A stretch of 64,000 nt of DNA, taken from contig RXJQ01000018.1 of assembly GCA_003963115.1 (NCBI GenBank), positions 1-64,000 on the forward strand. The letters are read 5' to 3'. A model generated the notes under the pieces. It did no database searches. It was given only the letters and a program-made list of their open reading frames with translations, and had not been told where the DNA came from. The position numbers and the translations under genes were made by a program. Positions 1 through 9,825 of the stretch are shown piece after piece (position 1 is the first letter of the stretch; the number at the start of each line of letters is the position of its first letter). The stretch comes from Burkholderiales bacterium (GTDB taxonomy: Bacteria > Pseudomonadota > Gammaproteobacteria > Burkholderiales > Burkholderiaceae_C).

Positions 1-611
1 ACCTGCGCCACCTGCGGCACCACGAACACCAGCAGGGCGATCACGATCACGATGGCGAACACCGACACGATGGCCGGGTACAAGGTCGCGCCGATCAACT
101 TGGACTTCAAAGCCTGCTGCTCTTCCAGGTCATTGGCGAGCTTGTCCAGCACGCCACCCAACTGGCCGCTTTGCTCACCGGCCGCGACCACGCCGCGGTA
201 CACATCGTCGAACTCGCGCGGCGAGCCCGCCAGCGCGCGCGCAAAGGGCGAACCGGCATTGACCTCGGCACGGAGGTGCGAGACCAGCTCGCGCTGACGC
301 GGGTCCTCCGCCTCGTCGGCCAGAGCCGTCAGCGCACGTTCCAGCGGCAGGCCTGCGACGACCAGGCCCGACAACTGCCGTGTCCAGATCGCCAGTGCAG
401 ACGAGTTGAAGACCCTGCGAACGAAGATCTGCTTGTTCAGCCCCGAGCCTTCGCCACCACCCGCTGCGCCCGCCGCCACGTTCTCGACCTTGAGCGGCAC
501 GAGCTGCTGGATGCGCAGTTGCGCGCGGGCAGCCTTGGGGTTGTCGGCCTCGACCAGACCATTGACGGTCTTGCCGGCCGGGTCGAGTGCTTCAAAGCGG
601 TATGCGGGCAT
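1..611 (-). CDS. gspF: Type II secretion inner-membrane platform protein GspF (N-terminal part, cut by window edge)
   Basis: GspF is the polytopic platform protein of the type II secretion system that links the GspE ATPase to pseudopilus assembly. About 203 residues are present. They start MPAYRFEALDPAGK, the usual GspF opening, continue through the first GspF cytoplasmic domain (about residues 70-190, with the motif GEQSGQLGGVLDKLA) and run into the first membrane helix (VSVFAIVIVIALLVFVV), where the window ends. It is the last gene seen of the minus-strand gsp operon, 18 nt after gspE. The C-terminal half is outside the window, so intactness cannot be judged. Confidence 0.95.
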   Translation of the reverse strand, partial: MPAYRFEALDPAGKTVNGLVEADNPKAARAQLRIQQLVPLKVENVAAGAAGGGEGSGLNKQIFVRRVFNSSALAIWTRQLSGLVVAGLPLERALTALADEAEDPRQRELVSHLRAEVNAGSPFARALAGSPREFDDVYRGVVAAGEQSGQLGGVLDKLANDLEEQQALKSKLIGATLYPAIVSVFAIVIVIALLVFVVPQVAQ

Positions 612-629
612 GTCGGCGGGCCTTCGTCG

Positions 630-2054
630 TCATTCCCGCGTGACGCGCAGGACTTCTTCCAGCGAGGTCACCCCTTCGCCCACGAGGCGATCACCGTCAT
701 CGCGCATGGTCTTCATGCCATTGAGCTGGGCGCACTCGAAGAGCTTGGATTCGGCCGCCTGCTCATGAATGAGGCTGCGGATTTCATCGTCGGCCACCAT
801 CAGTTCGTAGACACCGGTACGGCCCTTGTAGCCACTCATGCCGCACTCGTTACAACCCACGGGGTGCCACTTGCCCTGGCCGTCCTGACGCTTGCAATGC
901 GGGCACAGCTTGCGCACCAGGCGCTGGGCCAGCACACCCAGCAGCGAGCTGGACAGCAGGAAAGGCTCGATGCCCATGTCCGTCAAGCGGGTGACGGCGC
1001 TGGGTGCGTCATTGGTGTGCAGCGTGGCCAGCACCAAGTGGCCGGTCAGCGAGGCCTGCACGGCGATCTGTGCGGTTTCGAGGTCGCGGATTTCACCGAT
1101 CATGATGACATCCGGGTCCTGACGAAGGATGGCGCGCAGCGCCTTGGCAAAGGTCAGCTCGATCTTGGGGTTGACCTGGGTCTGGCCGATGCCGGGCAGC
1201 TCGTATTCGACCGGGTCTTCCACGGTCAGCACATTGGTGGTCTGCGAGTCGACCGTGCTCAGGCCAGCGTACAGCGTCGTCGTCTTGCCGGAGCCGGTCG
1301 GGCCGGTCACCAGCACGATGCCGTGAGGCTGGCGCAGCAGGCGCTTGAAGCGGTCCAGCGACTCGCCGCTCATGCCCAGCGATTCGAGGGTGAACTTGTT
1401 GGCATCGCCCTTGTCCAGCAGGCGCAGCACGGCACGCTCGCCATGGGCCGAAGGCAAGGTCGAGACCCGCACGTCCACCGCCCGCCCGCCGATGCGCAGG
1501 CTGATGCGGCCGTCTTGCGGCAGGCGCTTTTCAGAGATGTCCAGCTCGGCCATGATCTTCAAGCGCGAGATCAGCGCGGCGTGCAGGGCCTTGTTGGGCT
1601 GCACCACTTCGCGCAGCGTGCCGTCCACGCGAAAGCGCACCGCCGACGACCGCTCGTAGGGCTCGATGTGGATGTCGGAGGCGCCATCCTTCGCGGCCTG
1701 CGTCAGCAAGGCGTTGAGCATCCGGATGATGGGCGCGTCGTTGGACGCCTCCAGCAGGTCTTCCACGGCGGGCAAGTCCTGCATCATGCGAGAGAGGTCG
1801 ACCGCGCTTTCGACTTCGCCCACCACGGCCGCCGCACTGCCCTCACCGGCCGCATAGGCCGTGGCGATGCGCTGGGTCAGCGTCTCGGCGGGCTCATGCT
1901 CGATGGCATTGACCACGAACAAGCGCATGACCTCGGACAAGGCAGAAGCCGACACCGTGGGACTGGCCCACAGCGTGGCACGCGTGTCGTCGCACTCCAG
2001 AAGCAGGCCATTGGCCTTGGCGAAGGCGTAAGGAAGAGGGTGACGTGCGCCCAT
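630..2054 (-). CDS. gspE: Type II secretion ATPase GspE
   Basis: This is the cytoplasmic hexameric ATPase that powers pseudopilus extension. The 474-residue product has an N-terminal domain, then the bacterial type II/IV secretion ATPase core. Walker A is [12 protein letters not shown] (about residue 255), the Asp box follows in [13 protein letters not shown], and Walker B is [15 protein letters not shown]. Near the C terminus is the GspE tetracysteine zinc site, with CPHC and CNEC pairs. An AAGGAGG ribosome binding site 10 nt upstream supports this ATG. The N-terminal domain is shorter than in many GspE proteins of 500 residues or more. It lies between gspD and gspF in the same operon. Confidence 0.96.
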   Translation of the reverse strand: MGARHPLPYAFAKANGLLLECDDTRATLWASPTVSASALSEVMRLFVVNAIEHEPAETLTQRIATAYAAGEGSAAAVVGEVESAVDLSRMMQDLPAVEDLLEASNDAPIIRMLNALLTQAAKDGASDIHIEPYERSSAVRFRVDGTLREVVQPNKALHAALISRLKIMAELDISEKRLPQDGRISLRIGGRAVDVRVSTLPSAHGERAVLRLLDKGDANKFTLESLGMSGESLDRFKRLLRQPHGIVLVTGPTGSGKTTTLYAGLSTVDSQTTNVLTVEDPVEYELPGIGQTQVNPKIELTFAKALRAILRQDPDVIMIGEIRDLETAQIAVQASLTGHLVLATLHTNDAPSAVTRLTDMGIEPFLLSSSLLGVLAQRLVRKLCPHCKRQDGQGKWHPVGCNECGMSGYKGRTGVYELMVADDEIRSLIHEQAAESKLFECAQLNGMKTMRDDGDRLVGEGVTSLEEVLRVTRE

Positions 2055-2069
2055 GGCTCAATAGCCTCC

Positions 2070-4328
2070 TTATTTGCCGCTGGCGGCGGGTTGCGCACCC
2101 TGCGTGTCCGGCACCAACTTCGGGGTGAAGCCCGAGTCACGCGGCATCACCACCGTGGGCGCGGGCGCACCCGGCTCGTCCAAAGGTTGGCGCACCGACG
2201 GCATGGACAACTTGTTGCTGAACTTCAGCGGATCCAACTGCGGCGACTCACCCAGGTTCACATTGGAGCCCTTGGGAGCGGGAATATCGGCCTGGCGCTG
2301 GCGCATATACTCATAGCGGTCCATGGTCAGGGTATTGCTGTCTTCCTGGGTGCGCATCACCACAGGGCGCAGGAACACCATCAGGTTCTTCTTCTCGCGA
2401 GAGCGGGCGCGGCTCTTGAACAAGTTGCCCAAAACAGGAATGTCACCCAGCAGCGGCACCTTGTCATCACTGTCGCCATAAGAATCAGACAACAAACCAC
2501 CAAGGACGAGGGTCTCGCCATCGTTGACAACCACGGTGGTTTCGATGGAGCTCTTATTGGTCGTCAGGCCAGCCGAATTGGATTTGCTCGACGGATCGAC
2601 GTCAGACTTCTCCTGGAAGACAGTCATGCGCACCGTCCCGCCCTCACCCACTTGCGGCCGCACACGCAAGGTCAGACCCACGTCCTTACGATCCACCGTG
2701 GTGAAGGGATTGACCGTGCCGGAACTGCTTGTCGCACCGTTGGTGTACTGGCCCGTCACGAAGGGCACATTCTGGCCCACCACGATTTTCGCCTCTTCGT
2801 TGTCCAGGGACACCATATTGGGCTTGGACAGCACGTTGGCACCCGTGTTCTGCTCCAGGAAGGAAGCCAGCGCACCCAGGTTGTAGGTGCCATCCGCCAT
2901 CTTGTGCAGAAAACCGATGTTGAAGCCCGTCAGGCCTTGCAATGTGGACTTCGAAGTGACCCCGAACAGGCCAGGAACTGTGCCTGTGGGCAGGCTCGTA
3001 CCCGCGCCCACGATGTTGTGGTTGCCTGCAGCTGCCGCCCACTGGAAGCCAATTTGCTCCAGCTTGCTTTCGTCCACCTGGACGATCATGGCTTCGATGT
3101 AGATCTGTGCACGACGACCATCCAACTGATCAATGACCGCACGCAGCTGTTTGTAGAGCGCGTCCGTGGCCGTGATGATCAGCGAATTGGTCGATGGATC
3201 AGCCTGGATGAAGCCCCCCGTCGAAGGCTGCGCAGAAGCACCCACCGGCGAGGTCGACTGTTGTGATGCCCCACTGCTGCTGGCGCCACCTGCTGCACCT
3301 GTCGTGGACGTCGGCAGGCCGCTGGCACCGGGCGAGCCACCCGAGCTGCCACCAGACGACCCACCAGACCCGCCCGCACCGGGGAAGGCCGCACGCAGTA
3401 CCTGCGCCAGCTTCACCGCATCGGCGTTCTTCAGATAGACCACGTGGATGCCGCTGCCGCCCAAGCCCGACGTACCCGGGCGATCCAGGCGCTGGATCAG
3501 GTTGCGCACCAGCACCATGCGGGCCGCATTGGGCGCGCGCACCATCAGCATGTTCGTGCGCGAGTCGGCCAGCACCATTGTGGCCTGCCCGCCCGCCGGC
3601 GCACCGGCCACGGGGCTGCCGCTGCCGCCGTCGGCCAGCTTTTGCACCACCGGCGCCAGGTCAGAGGCGATCGCGTACTGCAGCGGGATTGCCTCCATGT
3701 CCGTGGCCGTGGGCACGTCCAGCGCGGCGATCATCTGGCCCATGCGCTTGAGGTTGTCTGCATAGTCCGTGATCACCAGGGTGTTGGTGGTCGCGTTGGC
3801 GTTGATCGTGTTGTTGGGGCTGATCAGCGGACGCAGCACGGTCACCAGGTTGTTGGCGTTCTCGTACTGGATGCGAAAGATCTGGGTGATCACCTGGTCG
3901 CCCGACTGCTTGACGGTGCCGACATCGACCGAACCGGTTTGCAGCTTGGCTTCGGCCTCGGGCACGATCTTGAGCAGGCCTGAGACCTCAACCAGGCTGA
4001 AGCCCTGGCCACGCAGCGCGGCCAGGAAGTTCAGATAGGCTTCGCGTGGGGTCAGCGGCTGGTCGCTGTAGAGGGTGATCGCGCCCTTCACACGTGGGTC
4101 GACCAGGATCTGCCGGTTGATGATGGCCGCCATGGCCCGGGCCACGCCTTCGATTTCGGCGTTCACGAAGTTGAGCGTGACACTGGGTGCCTGCGCGGCC
4201 TTCTTGGGCGTGGCCGGTGCGGCCAGGGCCAGTCCGAGCGGCAGGAGTCCACCGGGCCCGAAGGTCAATGCCAGGGCCACGGCCAGCGCGCCAGCACGGG
4301 GTCGAGTCAGCAGGGGATGGGTCTTCAT
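2070..4328 (-). CDS. gspD: Type II secretion outer-membrane secretin GspD
   Basis: This is the secretin that forms the outer-membrane channel of the type II secretion system. The 752-residue product has a signal peptide (about residues 1-37), an N0 domain (begins VTLNFVNAEIEGVARAMAAI), repeated N1-N3 domains and the C-terminal secretin domain with VPLLGDIPVLGNLFKS. N3 carries a long Gly/Ser-rich insert at roughly residues 315-360, a flexible loop seen in many GspD proteins. It follows gspN directly (3 nt apart) and precedes gspE by 15 nt, so one transcript is likely. Confidence 0.96.
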   Translation of the reverse strand: MKTHPLLTRPRAGALAVALALTFGPGGLLPLGLALAAPATPKKAAQAPSVTLNFVNAEIEGVARAMAAIINRQILVDPRVKGAITLYSDQPLTPREAYLNFLAALRGQGFSLVEVSGLLKIVPEAEAKLQTGSVDVGTVKQSGDQVITQIFRIQYENANNLVTVLRPLISPNNTINANATTNTLVITDYADNLKRMGQMIAALDVPTATDMEAIPLQYAIASDLAPVVQKLADGGSGSPVAGAPAGGQATMVLADSRTNMLMVRAPNAARMVLVRNLIQRLDRPGTSGLGGSGIHVVYLKNADAVKLAQVLRAAFPGAGGSGGSSGGSSGGSPGASGLPTSTTGAAGGASSSGASQQSTSPVGASAQPSTGGFIQADPSTNSLIITATDALYKQLRAVIDQLDGRRAQIYIEAMIVQVDESKLEQIGFQWAAAAGNHNIVGAGTSLPTGTVPGLFGVTSKSTLQGLTGFNIGFLHKMADGTYNLGALASFLEQNTGANVLSKPNMVSLDNEEAKIVVGQNVPFVTGQYTNGATSSSGTVNPFTTVDRKDVGLTLRVRPQVGEGGTVRMTVFQEKSDVDPSSKSNSAGLTTNKSSIETTVVVNDGETLVLGGLLSDSYGDSDDKVPLLGDIPVLGNLFKSRARSREKKNLMVFLRPVVMRTQEDSNTLTMDRYEYMRQRQADIPAPKGSNVNLGESPQLDPLKFSNKLSMPSVRQPLDEPGAPAPTVVMPRDSGFTPKLVPDTQGAQPAASGK

Positions 4329-4331
4329 GAC

Positions 4332-5261
4332 TTATCCGATCGATATGACAGAGCGGTCGCCTTCGCGGCGGCCGATGATGTTCAACAAATTCTCCAGCGC
4401 GCCTCTTTCGGCATCGCTGGCACGCGCTTCGCCGCGAAAGCGCATGCGACCGCCACTCATGCCACCCTGGCCCGACAGCTGCAGGGCGCCGTCCAGCGTG
4501 GTCAATTGCATTTGCAGCAGCCCTTGGGCATCGCCTTGGAGGCCCAGCCGGTAGGAGCCCAGGCGGTCCAGCGTGGTCACCCGGGACGCCACGTTCTCCA
4601 GCACCATGTCGGCTTCGCCCTGGATGCGCAAGCGGCCCTCGGTCCACTCGAAAGACAGATCCCGGCTGGCAATGCGCAGCACGCCGGCCAGTTGCAAGGT
4701 GTTCCAGGGCGTGCCCAGACCACCCAGCCAGGCCGCAGGCCAATGCCCCAGCTCACCTGCGCTTTGCATGGTCGCATCGCCACCATCGGGTGCAGGTTGC
4801 AGACGCACATCGGTCTTGACGCGCCCCAGTCCGAACTGCAGGTTCATGACCACAGGCACCGGCATGCAGCAGTCCTGCTGAAAGGTCAGGCGCAGGCCGA
4901 TGCCCTTCATGCGCATGGTCCAGTTCAGACGCCCCGGCAAGGTCCTCGCGTCCCGGCTGCCCGGCCCGCCGGTGAGCACGGCCACGGCGTCACCGTGCCA
5001 GATGGTGCCCTGCGAATCGGCCAGCAGCAAGCGCTTGCCCGAGAGTTCAACCACGCCTTGCGCCAGCCAGCTGGCCGGCGCATACATCACCATGCCCACC
5101 AGCGCACCCAGACCCGCGCCCCACCAGCCCCAGCGGCGGCCGGCCTTGCGCATGTTCTCCCAGCGCGCGATCTCCATCGTCGACTCCAGCCAGCGCGTCG
5201 TCAAAGCGCCAGCCCCCTGCATCCAGGCAGGGCGACGTTGAAAGAAGGGGATACCAGCCAT
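4332..5261 (-). CDS. gspN: Type II secretion protein GspN
   Basis: GspN is an accessory inner-membrane protein found in only some type II systems. The 309-residue product has a cytoplasmic N terminus, one membrane helix at about residues 45-65 (WGWWGAGLGALVGMVMYAP) and a periplasmic region with the family pattern LADSQGTIWHGDAVAVLTGG. Position between gspM and gspD agrees with the call. The start ATG lies 14 nt after the gspM stop. A shorter start at the internal ATG for MEIARWENMRK is possible. The role of GspN is poorly known, so only family membership is claimed. Confidence 0.88.
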   Translation of the reverse strand: MAGIPFFQRRPAWMQGAGALTTRWLESTMEIARWENMRKAGRRWGWWGAGLGALVGMVMYAPASWLAQGVVELSGKRLLLADSQGTIWHGDAVAVLTGGPGSRDARTLPGRLNWTMRMKGIGLRLTFQQDCCMPVPVVMNLQFGLGRVKTDVRLQPAPDGGDATMQSAGELGHWPAAWLGGLGTPWNTLQLAGVLRIASRDLSFEWTEGRLRIQGEADMVLENVASRVTTLDRLGSYRLGLQGDAQGLLQMQLTTLDGALQLSGQGGMSGGRMRFRGEARASDAERGALENLLNIIGRREGDRSVISIG

Positions 5262-5275
5262 CTGCCAGCCCGGCC

Positions 5276-5794
5276 TCAGCGGCCGCCCCCGGAACCCGGC
5301 CCCATGGCCAGGACAATGTTGCCGGAATAGACCCCAGGCTCGACCTGCATCAGACCGGCCTCCGTGGGCTTGGCCCGCGCGGCACCTCGCGCCTCATCCA
5401 GCCAGGTGGCCAGGGCATCGCCCGACACATGGTTGAGAGTCAGGGTGGCGCGGTCGCCTTGCAGATTGAGTTTGGCCCCGGCGCCCAGGCGCTCGGTGGC
5501 CGAACGCAGCGCCGCCTCGGACTGCGCGGGCGGTACGGGCGGGCGCTGGCGCAGCATCTGTGCCTCATCGGCCAGGCGGCGCATCTGATCGAGCTGAGCG
5601 TCCAGATCACGCAATTGCGTCGGTGCCGCCGACAAGGTGCGCCAGGCCGGCCGGATACCGACCAACACCAGCAAGGCCAGCACGGCCAGCCAGGCCGCGA
5701 TCGTCGCCATCTGGCGCTCGCGCGGCGCCATCGCGGCCCATTTGACCTGCCATTGCTGGCGCAGTGCGTCGAGAGAAGATGCTTGCGAACTCAT
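5276..5794 (-). CDS. gspM: Type II secretion protein GspM
   Basis: GspM is a bitopic inner-membrane protein that partners GspL and GspF. The 172-residue product has a short cytoplasmic tail, one membrane helix (MATIAAWLAVLALLVLVGI, about residues 28-46) and a periplasmic ferredoxin-like domain preceded by a helical segment (LRDLDAQLDQMRRLADEAQ). Length and layout fit the family. It starts 3 nt after the gspL stop, which suggests translational coupling. The identification rests on topology and position as much as on sequence, as usual for GspM. Confidence 0.9.
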   Translation of the reverse strand: MSSQASSLDALRQQWQVKWAAMAPRERQMATIAAWLAVLALLVLVGIRPAWRTLSAAPTQLRDLDAQLDQMRRLADEAQMLRQRPPVPPAQSEAALRSATERLGAGAKLNLQGDRATLTLNHVSGDALATWLDEARGAARAKPTEAGLMQVEPGVYSGNIVLAMGPGSGGGR

Positions 5795-5797
5795 GCG

Positions 5798-7057
5798 TCA
5801 CCCGTTGTTTCGTCGCACGGTAAGGCGACCGTCGGCCGTCTCGACCTGCACGCCCGCCGTGCCCAGCTTGCGGCGAAACTCGTCCAGGTCGGCGGGGCCC
5901 CAGCTGGCTGGCGGCATCAAGGTCAGGGACGAGCCGTCGTACTGCAGACCAGCCGTGGGCTGCGCGGGTGGCCATGCACTGGCCACCGCCGCCATCAGCG
6001 ACTCGAGGTCATTGCCACCTGCCTGCCCGGCCTGCGCGCGCAAGGCCTCGGTTTCGCGGCGCATCTGCGCGGGCGCATCCAGCACGGCCTGCACCTGCGG
6101 ATGGGCTTCCTTGAGCAAGGTCACCATGGCGGCCTTCTTGCTCTTGATCAGCTGCGACTGCTGCCAAGCCCACAGGTTCAGGCCCAGCACCTGCGCGGCC
6201 ACCAAAGCCGCCAAGCCGATGCGAGCGGGCCGCCATTGTGGACTCATGAAGCGACGCCATTGGTCGTTCAGGGCATAGAGCCCCTTGCTGCGCGGCGTCA
6301 GCTCGAATTGCAGGAGGTTCCAGGTTGAGCGGGCCGCCATCAGCAAGTGCTCGGCTTGGCTCTGCACCGTCACAGCGCGCCCGAGCCAGCGCTCGGCTGG
6401 CGAAGCCACAGGCGGCGTGGCAAAAAAGCGGGCCTGTACCGGCAAGGGCTCGGGCAGCAAGGCACGCGACAGGCTACCGGCCACGGGCCAGGTGGCCACA
6501 CCATCGGCAGACGACCAGGTCAGCAGCATCTCGGCGCCCGGCTCGGCTTCCGCAGAACCGGTCTCGCCCACTTCGTGGAAATAGGCAGACGGCGGCTCGT
6601 CGGGCGCCACACCAGGCACCACGCGCTCCACGCGGATCTTGGCCTTCTCCAGTGTCATGAGCTGGCTGGTCAGCCAGGTGTGGTCGCATGCCGCTATCCA
6701 GGTGGGCTGGCCAGCCTTGGCCTGTGGGGCGATGGCCAGATGCAGGTTCTCGGGGTCTTCGAGCAGGGCCTCTTCGAGCATGCCGGCCAGGGCCGCGCGC
6801 AGGCGGGCAGCTGGTGCCTTGGGCAGGGCCAGGCGGTGCCAGCTCAGATCGGTGGGCGCCATGACGGCCACAACGCTGTCGGCTCTGGGCAACATGGCCG
6901 CAGCGCAACGCCCTTGCCGCATGGCCGACATGCCATCGGCGCTGAGCACAAAGCTGTACTCCTTGGGCCCGGCAGGCGTCGCCGCTCCGGCATCCGAGGA
7001 CGCCACCTCAGCGCTCAGACGCGTGCGCGCCGGCAGTTGAATGATGAGAATGCTCAT
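5798..7057 (-). CDS. gspL: Type II secretion protein GspL
   Basis: GspL recruits the GspE ATPase to the membrane. The 419-residue product begins MSILIIQLPARTR, typical of the cytoplasmic actin-like domain, with the conserved early segment YSFVLSADG. It has a single membrane helix around residues 275-295 (ARIGLAALVAAQVLGLNLWAW) and a C-terminal periplasmic ferredoxin-like domain. It is separated from gspK by 124 nt, the only sizeable gap inside this minus-strand gsp operon, so a secondary promoter there is possible though no clear one was found. It is followed after 3 nt by gspM. Confidence 0.94.
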   Translation of the reverse strand: MSILIIQLPARTRLSAEVASSDAGAATPAGPKEYSFVLSADGMSAMRQGRCAAAMLPRADSVVAVMAPTDLSWHRLALPKAPAARLRAALAGMLEEALLEDPENLHLAIAPQAKAGQPTWIAACDHTWLTSQLMTLEKAKIRVERVVPGVAPDEPPSAYFHEVGETGSAEAEPGAEMLLTWSSADGVATWPVAGSLSRALLPEPLPVQARFFATPPVASPAERWLGRAVTVQSQAEHLLMAARSTWNLLQFELTPRSKGLYALNDQWRRFMSPQWRPARIGLAALVAAQVLGLNLWAWQQSQLIKSKKAAMVTLLKEAHPQVQAVLDAPAQMRRETEALRAQAGQAGGNDLESLMAAVASAWPPAQPTAGLQYDGSSLTLMPPASWGPADLDEFRRKLGTAGVQVETADGRLTVRRNNG

Positions 7058-7181
7058 GCCCAGATGGTTGAATATTCAGATTTTTTCAGCATCCAGCATA
7101 GATGCCACGGCATTGTAGGAGCGTCGGAATAGCGCCCATTTAAGGATTGATACCTGCTTTGGGCGTAAAGAATGCCTTACA

Positions 7182-8234
7182 TCATGGGGCTGCCTGGCTC
7201 CCCGCGGCACGGTCCAGCCCCGAAAAACGCGACTGCTGTAGCACCAGCACGTCAGAACCGCCGGACAAGCGCTGCACCAGGTGCCGCTGCTCGATGACGT
7301 TGTCTTCGTAACGCAAGCGCCCCTTGACCTCGAAGAACTCGGACTTGACATCGATCCGGGTGGTATCCCAGCCATTCGGTGCCGGCCCCGGCCCCAGCAC
7401 AGTCGAAATGTCGCTCGTTGCCTTGAACGGATTGCGCTGCCGAGCCTGCACCAGCCGTGCCGCGCGCGCCAAGTCCATCTCATCGATCACGGCGGCGATC
7501 ACTTCCTTGGATGCCGTGTTGATGTTGACCTTGGCACTCGTCGTTGGCAACAAGGTGACGTATGGACGCAACTTTTCCAGCGTGGCCGCATCCAGGCCCA
7601 GCCACAGGAGTTGGTCGAAGGTCTGTGGCATCAAGGGCGCTTGCGCCCGCCCGGACTCCCCCCCCAGGTGCTCCAGGATGCCCGGGTCGTTGGACGTGTA
7701 GGACATTTCGGCCAGCGCCGCCTTGCTCAGCGACGTCGCCACGCCATCGCCCAGCGAGGGTGGCAGGCTCAGGAACTCCAGCAGGCGCTTGAAGGCCTTG
7801 AGCTCCCTATCCTTGATGTTGCCCCCTTCGACCAAGTTGCGCACGTTGTACTTGGCATGCGCATCGTCCACCTTGCCTGACAGGAAGGCGTCGGGGGAGT
7901 CATCGTCATCTGCGGCGGTATTGTTGCTGTCGGCAGCAAGAAAGGTCGACAAGCGCGCCTCTGCCAGCGGCATGGCCCAGACTTCGCCCAGGTGATCGGG
8001 CCCATCGTTGCGCCCGTCTTCCCGCAGGATGAGACGCGCCCAGTCCAGCGCCCCGCTGAGCACCCAGGCCGACTGCGAACGAACTCGCTCGGCGCTTTCA
8101 ACCTGCACCGCCCGCCACTGCTGCCAGACCATGGACGCCGCCAGCGTGGACACCAGCGTCACGATGACCATGGCCATCAGCAGCGCGGCGCCGTGTTGCC
8201 TTCTTGACGAGGAGCGGCTTGGCATCTTGTTCAC
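7182..8234 (-). CDS. gspK: Type II secretion minor pseudopilin GspK
   Basis: GspK is the large minor pseudopilin that caps the pseudopilus tip together with GspI and GspJ. The 350-residue product has a short basic leader and a hydrophobic helix (GAALLMAMVIVTLVSTLAAS) in which, as typical for GspK, the Glu+5 of other pseudopilins is absent. The large globular domain contains the helix-hairpin-helix-like stretch KVNINTASKEVIAAVID. The start is a GTG with GGAG 6 nt upstream; an ATG three codons later has poorer spacing. It starts 10 nt after the gspJ stop. Confidence 0.94.
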   Translation of the reverse strand: MNKMPSRSSSRRQHGAALLMAMVIVTLVSTLAASMVWQQWRAVQVESAERVRSQSAWVLSGALDWARLILREDGRNDGPDHLGEVWAMPLAEARLSTFLAADSNNTAADDDDSPDAFLSGKVDDAHAKYNVRNLVEGGNIKDRELKAFKRLLEFLSLPPSLGDGVATSLSKAALAEMSYTSNDPGILEHLGGESGRAQAPLMPQTFDQLLWLGLDAATLEKLRPYVTLLPTTSAKVNINTASKEVIAAVIDEMDLARAARLVQARQRNPFKATSDISTVLGPGPAPNGWDTTRIDVKSEFFEVKGRLRYEDNVIEQRHLVQRLSGGSDVLVLQQSRFSGLDRAAGSQAAP

Positions 8235-8244
8235 AGCATGCTCC

Positions 8245-8943
8245 TCAATTGTTCTGCGGCTGAGGGGCCAGCATCACGTCGCGGGTCAAGGTGCCTGCAA
8301 AGCCACTGCCCTCGCCCAGTGTCAATTGACAGCGCACGGCATTGGGCAGAGAGAAGCGGTTCGCCGCCAAAGGCGCTGCGCCCGTGGCGCCACCGATCTG
8401 GGTCTGCTTGCTCTGCGTCAGGTCGCCAGAGGACTGGCAGTTGCTCATCGAGCCGCCGCGGAAACAGTAGACCTGCCAGCGCTCCACCCCTTTCAAGGCA
8501 GTCAGCGTGCCCGGCTCGCGCCCCTGCAACTGGTAGGAGCTCAGCCAGTATTTCTGCAACTCGCCCACCTTGGTCGTCACGGGGCTGGCCCAGCGGAACA
8601 AGCGATTGCGCTGCACATACCAGACCACCACCTGCACGCCCTCGTTGATGCGGCGGGTCACCCGCAAGTGGGCACCATCGAACTGCATGCCATCCACGAT
8701 CTGCAGGTCCATGACCTGGGCCATGTCCGCCTCGAACTGGGTGATGACCGACTGCACGCGCAGCGTCTGCTTGAGGTTGTCGTCAGCCACCTGGCGGGCC
8801 GTGCTGATGCCGTCCATGCCCTTCCAAGCCGTGGCGGCCAGCACCGCCAGGATCAGCAGCGACACCAGCACCTCGATCAGCGTGAAACCTAGCTGAACAC
8901 GCTGAGGGCGCGTGGTGGTGAACGTGTGCGGCATGGCAGACAT
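8245..8943 (-). CDS. gspJ: Type II secretion minor pseudopilin GspJ
   Basis: GspJ is a minor pseudopilin of the tip complex. The product from this start is 232 residues, beginning MSAMPHTFTTTRPQRVQLG with cleavage expected at LG|FTLIEVLVSLLILAVLAA, a class III prepilin leader with Glu+5. The chosen ATG overlaps the gspI stop (ATGA), which marks coupled translation. The open frame extends much further upstream, but that part overlaps gspI and is not coding. The C-terminal domain is typical in length for the family. Confidence 0.94.
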   Translation of the reverse strand: MSAMPHTFTTTRPQRVQLGFTLIEVLVSLLILAVLAATAWKGMDGISTARQVADDNLKQTLRVQSVITQFEADMAQVMDLQIVDGMQFDGAHLRVTRRINEGVQVVVWYVQRNRLFRWASPVTTKVGELQKYWLSSYQLQGREPGTLTALKGVERWQVYCFRGGSMSNCQSSGDLTQSKQTQIGGATGAAPLAANRFSLPNAVRCQLTLGEGSGFAGTLTRDVMLAPQPQNN

Positions 8944-9326
8944 CAGAAGCGCGGCAGCACCGTGGACAGCTTGACGATGGGTTGCTGCGCCTCGTCCATC
9001 ACCTGTGCATCGACCCGGCGGAAATTGGCGTTGGGCGTAGGGCGCACCGTCATGTGGCCGGGAAAGGTCCGACCCAACTGCTGGCAGCTGAAGTCGCTGT
9101 CGCCCACAGGCGGGTAGATCTTGCCCAGCTTGAGCGCGGTGATCTGGTTTTCGGCGCACCACTGGGCCAGGGTCAGGTCGGACATGCGCTGGGCATTGAG
9201 TGTCAGGCCGCCTGCCGCCTTGATGCCGGCCGACAAGGTGATGGCCACGATCGCCAGCGCCACGAGCACCTCGATCAGGGTCATGCCAGACGAGGGGGCG
9301 CAAAGGGCTTCAAGGCGTGGGCGCAC
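8943..9326 (-). CDS. gspI: Type II secretion minor pseudopilin GspI (GTG start)
   Basis: GspI is a minor pseudopilin and tip-complex nucleator. A GTG start at 9326 has GGAGG 6 nt upstream and gives 127 residues, the usual family length. An upstream in-frame start would add 14 residues and overlap gspH more. The leader ends SSG|MTLIEVLVALAIVAITL, a class III prepilin signal with Glu+5 and Met at +1, as in other GspI proteins. With the GTG start it overlaps the end of gspH by 17 nt, and its stop overlaps the gspJ start. Confidence 0.92.
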   Translation of the reverse strand: MRPRLEALCAPSSGMTLIEVLVALAIVAITLSAGIKAAGGLTLNAQRMSDLTLAQWCAENQITALKLGKIYPPVGDSDFSCQQLGRTFPGHMTVRPTPNANFRRVDAQVMDEAQQPIVKLSTVLPRF

Positions 9327-9825
9327 TGGCCACCTCCCCCGCCACATCGGTGTCGTCCTGGTTCTCATTGCCTGTCACGACGGCAAAGGGGCTGAGCCCA
9401 TCCGTGCCCACGATGATCTGCTTGTCTTCCACACGCAGGATGACGCTTTGGGCGCCAATCACAGGCTCGGGGCCCAGCACGATGCTTTTGCCGCCCACCA
9501 CCTCGGCCTTGACGTCTGACTCGAGCCATTTCAAGGGTGGCATCAGGGCCGGCGGCAAACCGAGGAACTGGTAGTCGGCGTCCGGGCCGTTGGGCTGCGG
9601 CACCCACAGCACCGTCATGGCACCAGCACGCGCCTGTGTCCGGGCGGACTCCAGCAGCGCAATGAGGCGGGCTGCTTCGCGCTCCAGCCTGGTCGAAGAA
9701 GGATCAGGGATGGCAAAGCTCACCACCGCTGTGGTGATGGCGATCAGCGCCACGACCACCATCAGCTCCAGCAGCGTGAAGCCGCGGCTGCGACGTGGCT
9801 TATTGCCAGGAGCCGATATCGGCAT
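9310..9825 (-). CDS. gspH: Type II secretion minor pseudopilin GspH
   Basis: GspH is a minor pseudopilin that links the tip complex to the major pseudopilin shaft. The call is for 171 residues starting MPISAPGNKPRRSRG|FTLLELMVVVALIAITTA, a class III prepilin leader with Glu+5. AAGG lies 6 nt before this ATG. In-frame starts at 9852 and 9873 also exist and would lengthen the leader. It overlaps the end of gspG by 26 nt. The rest matches the small soluble GspH domain, with a positively charged N-terminal helix (EREAARLIALLESARTQAR). Confidence 0.9.
   Translation of the reverse strand: MPISAPGNKPRRSRGFTLLELMVVVALIAITTAVVSFAIPDPSSTRLEREAARLIALLESARTQARAGAMTVLWVPQPNGPDADYQFLGLPPALMPPLKWLESDVKAEVVGGKSIVLGPEPVIGAQSVILRVEDKQIIVGTDGLSPFAVVTGNENQDDTDVAGEVASAPTP

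Noticed and set aside
171-3266. 1031-codon plus-strand open frame opposite gspF, gspE and gspD
   Set aside because: It is the antisense shadow of three clear type II secretion genes; the translation is Arg/His/Gln-rich with no family pattern. High GC keeps antisense frames open.
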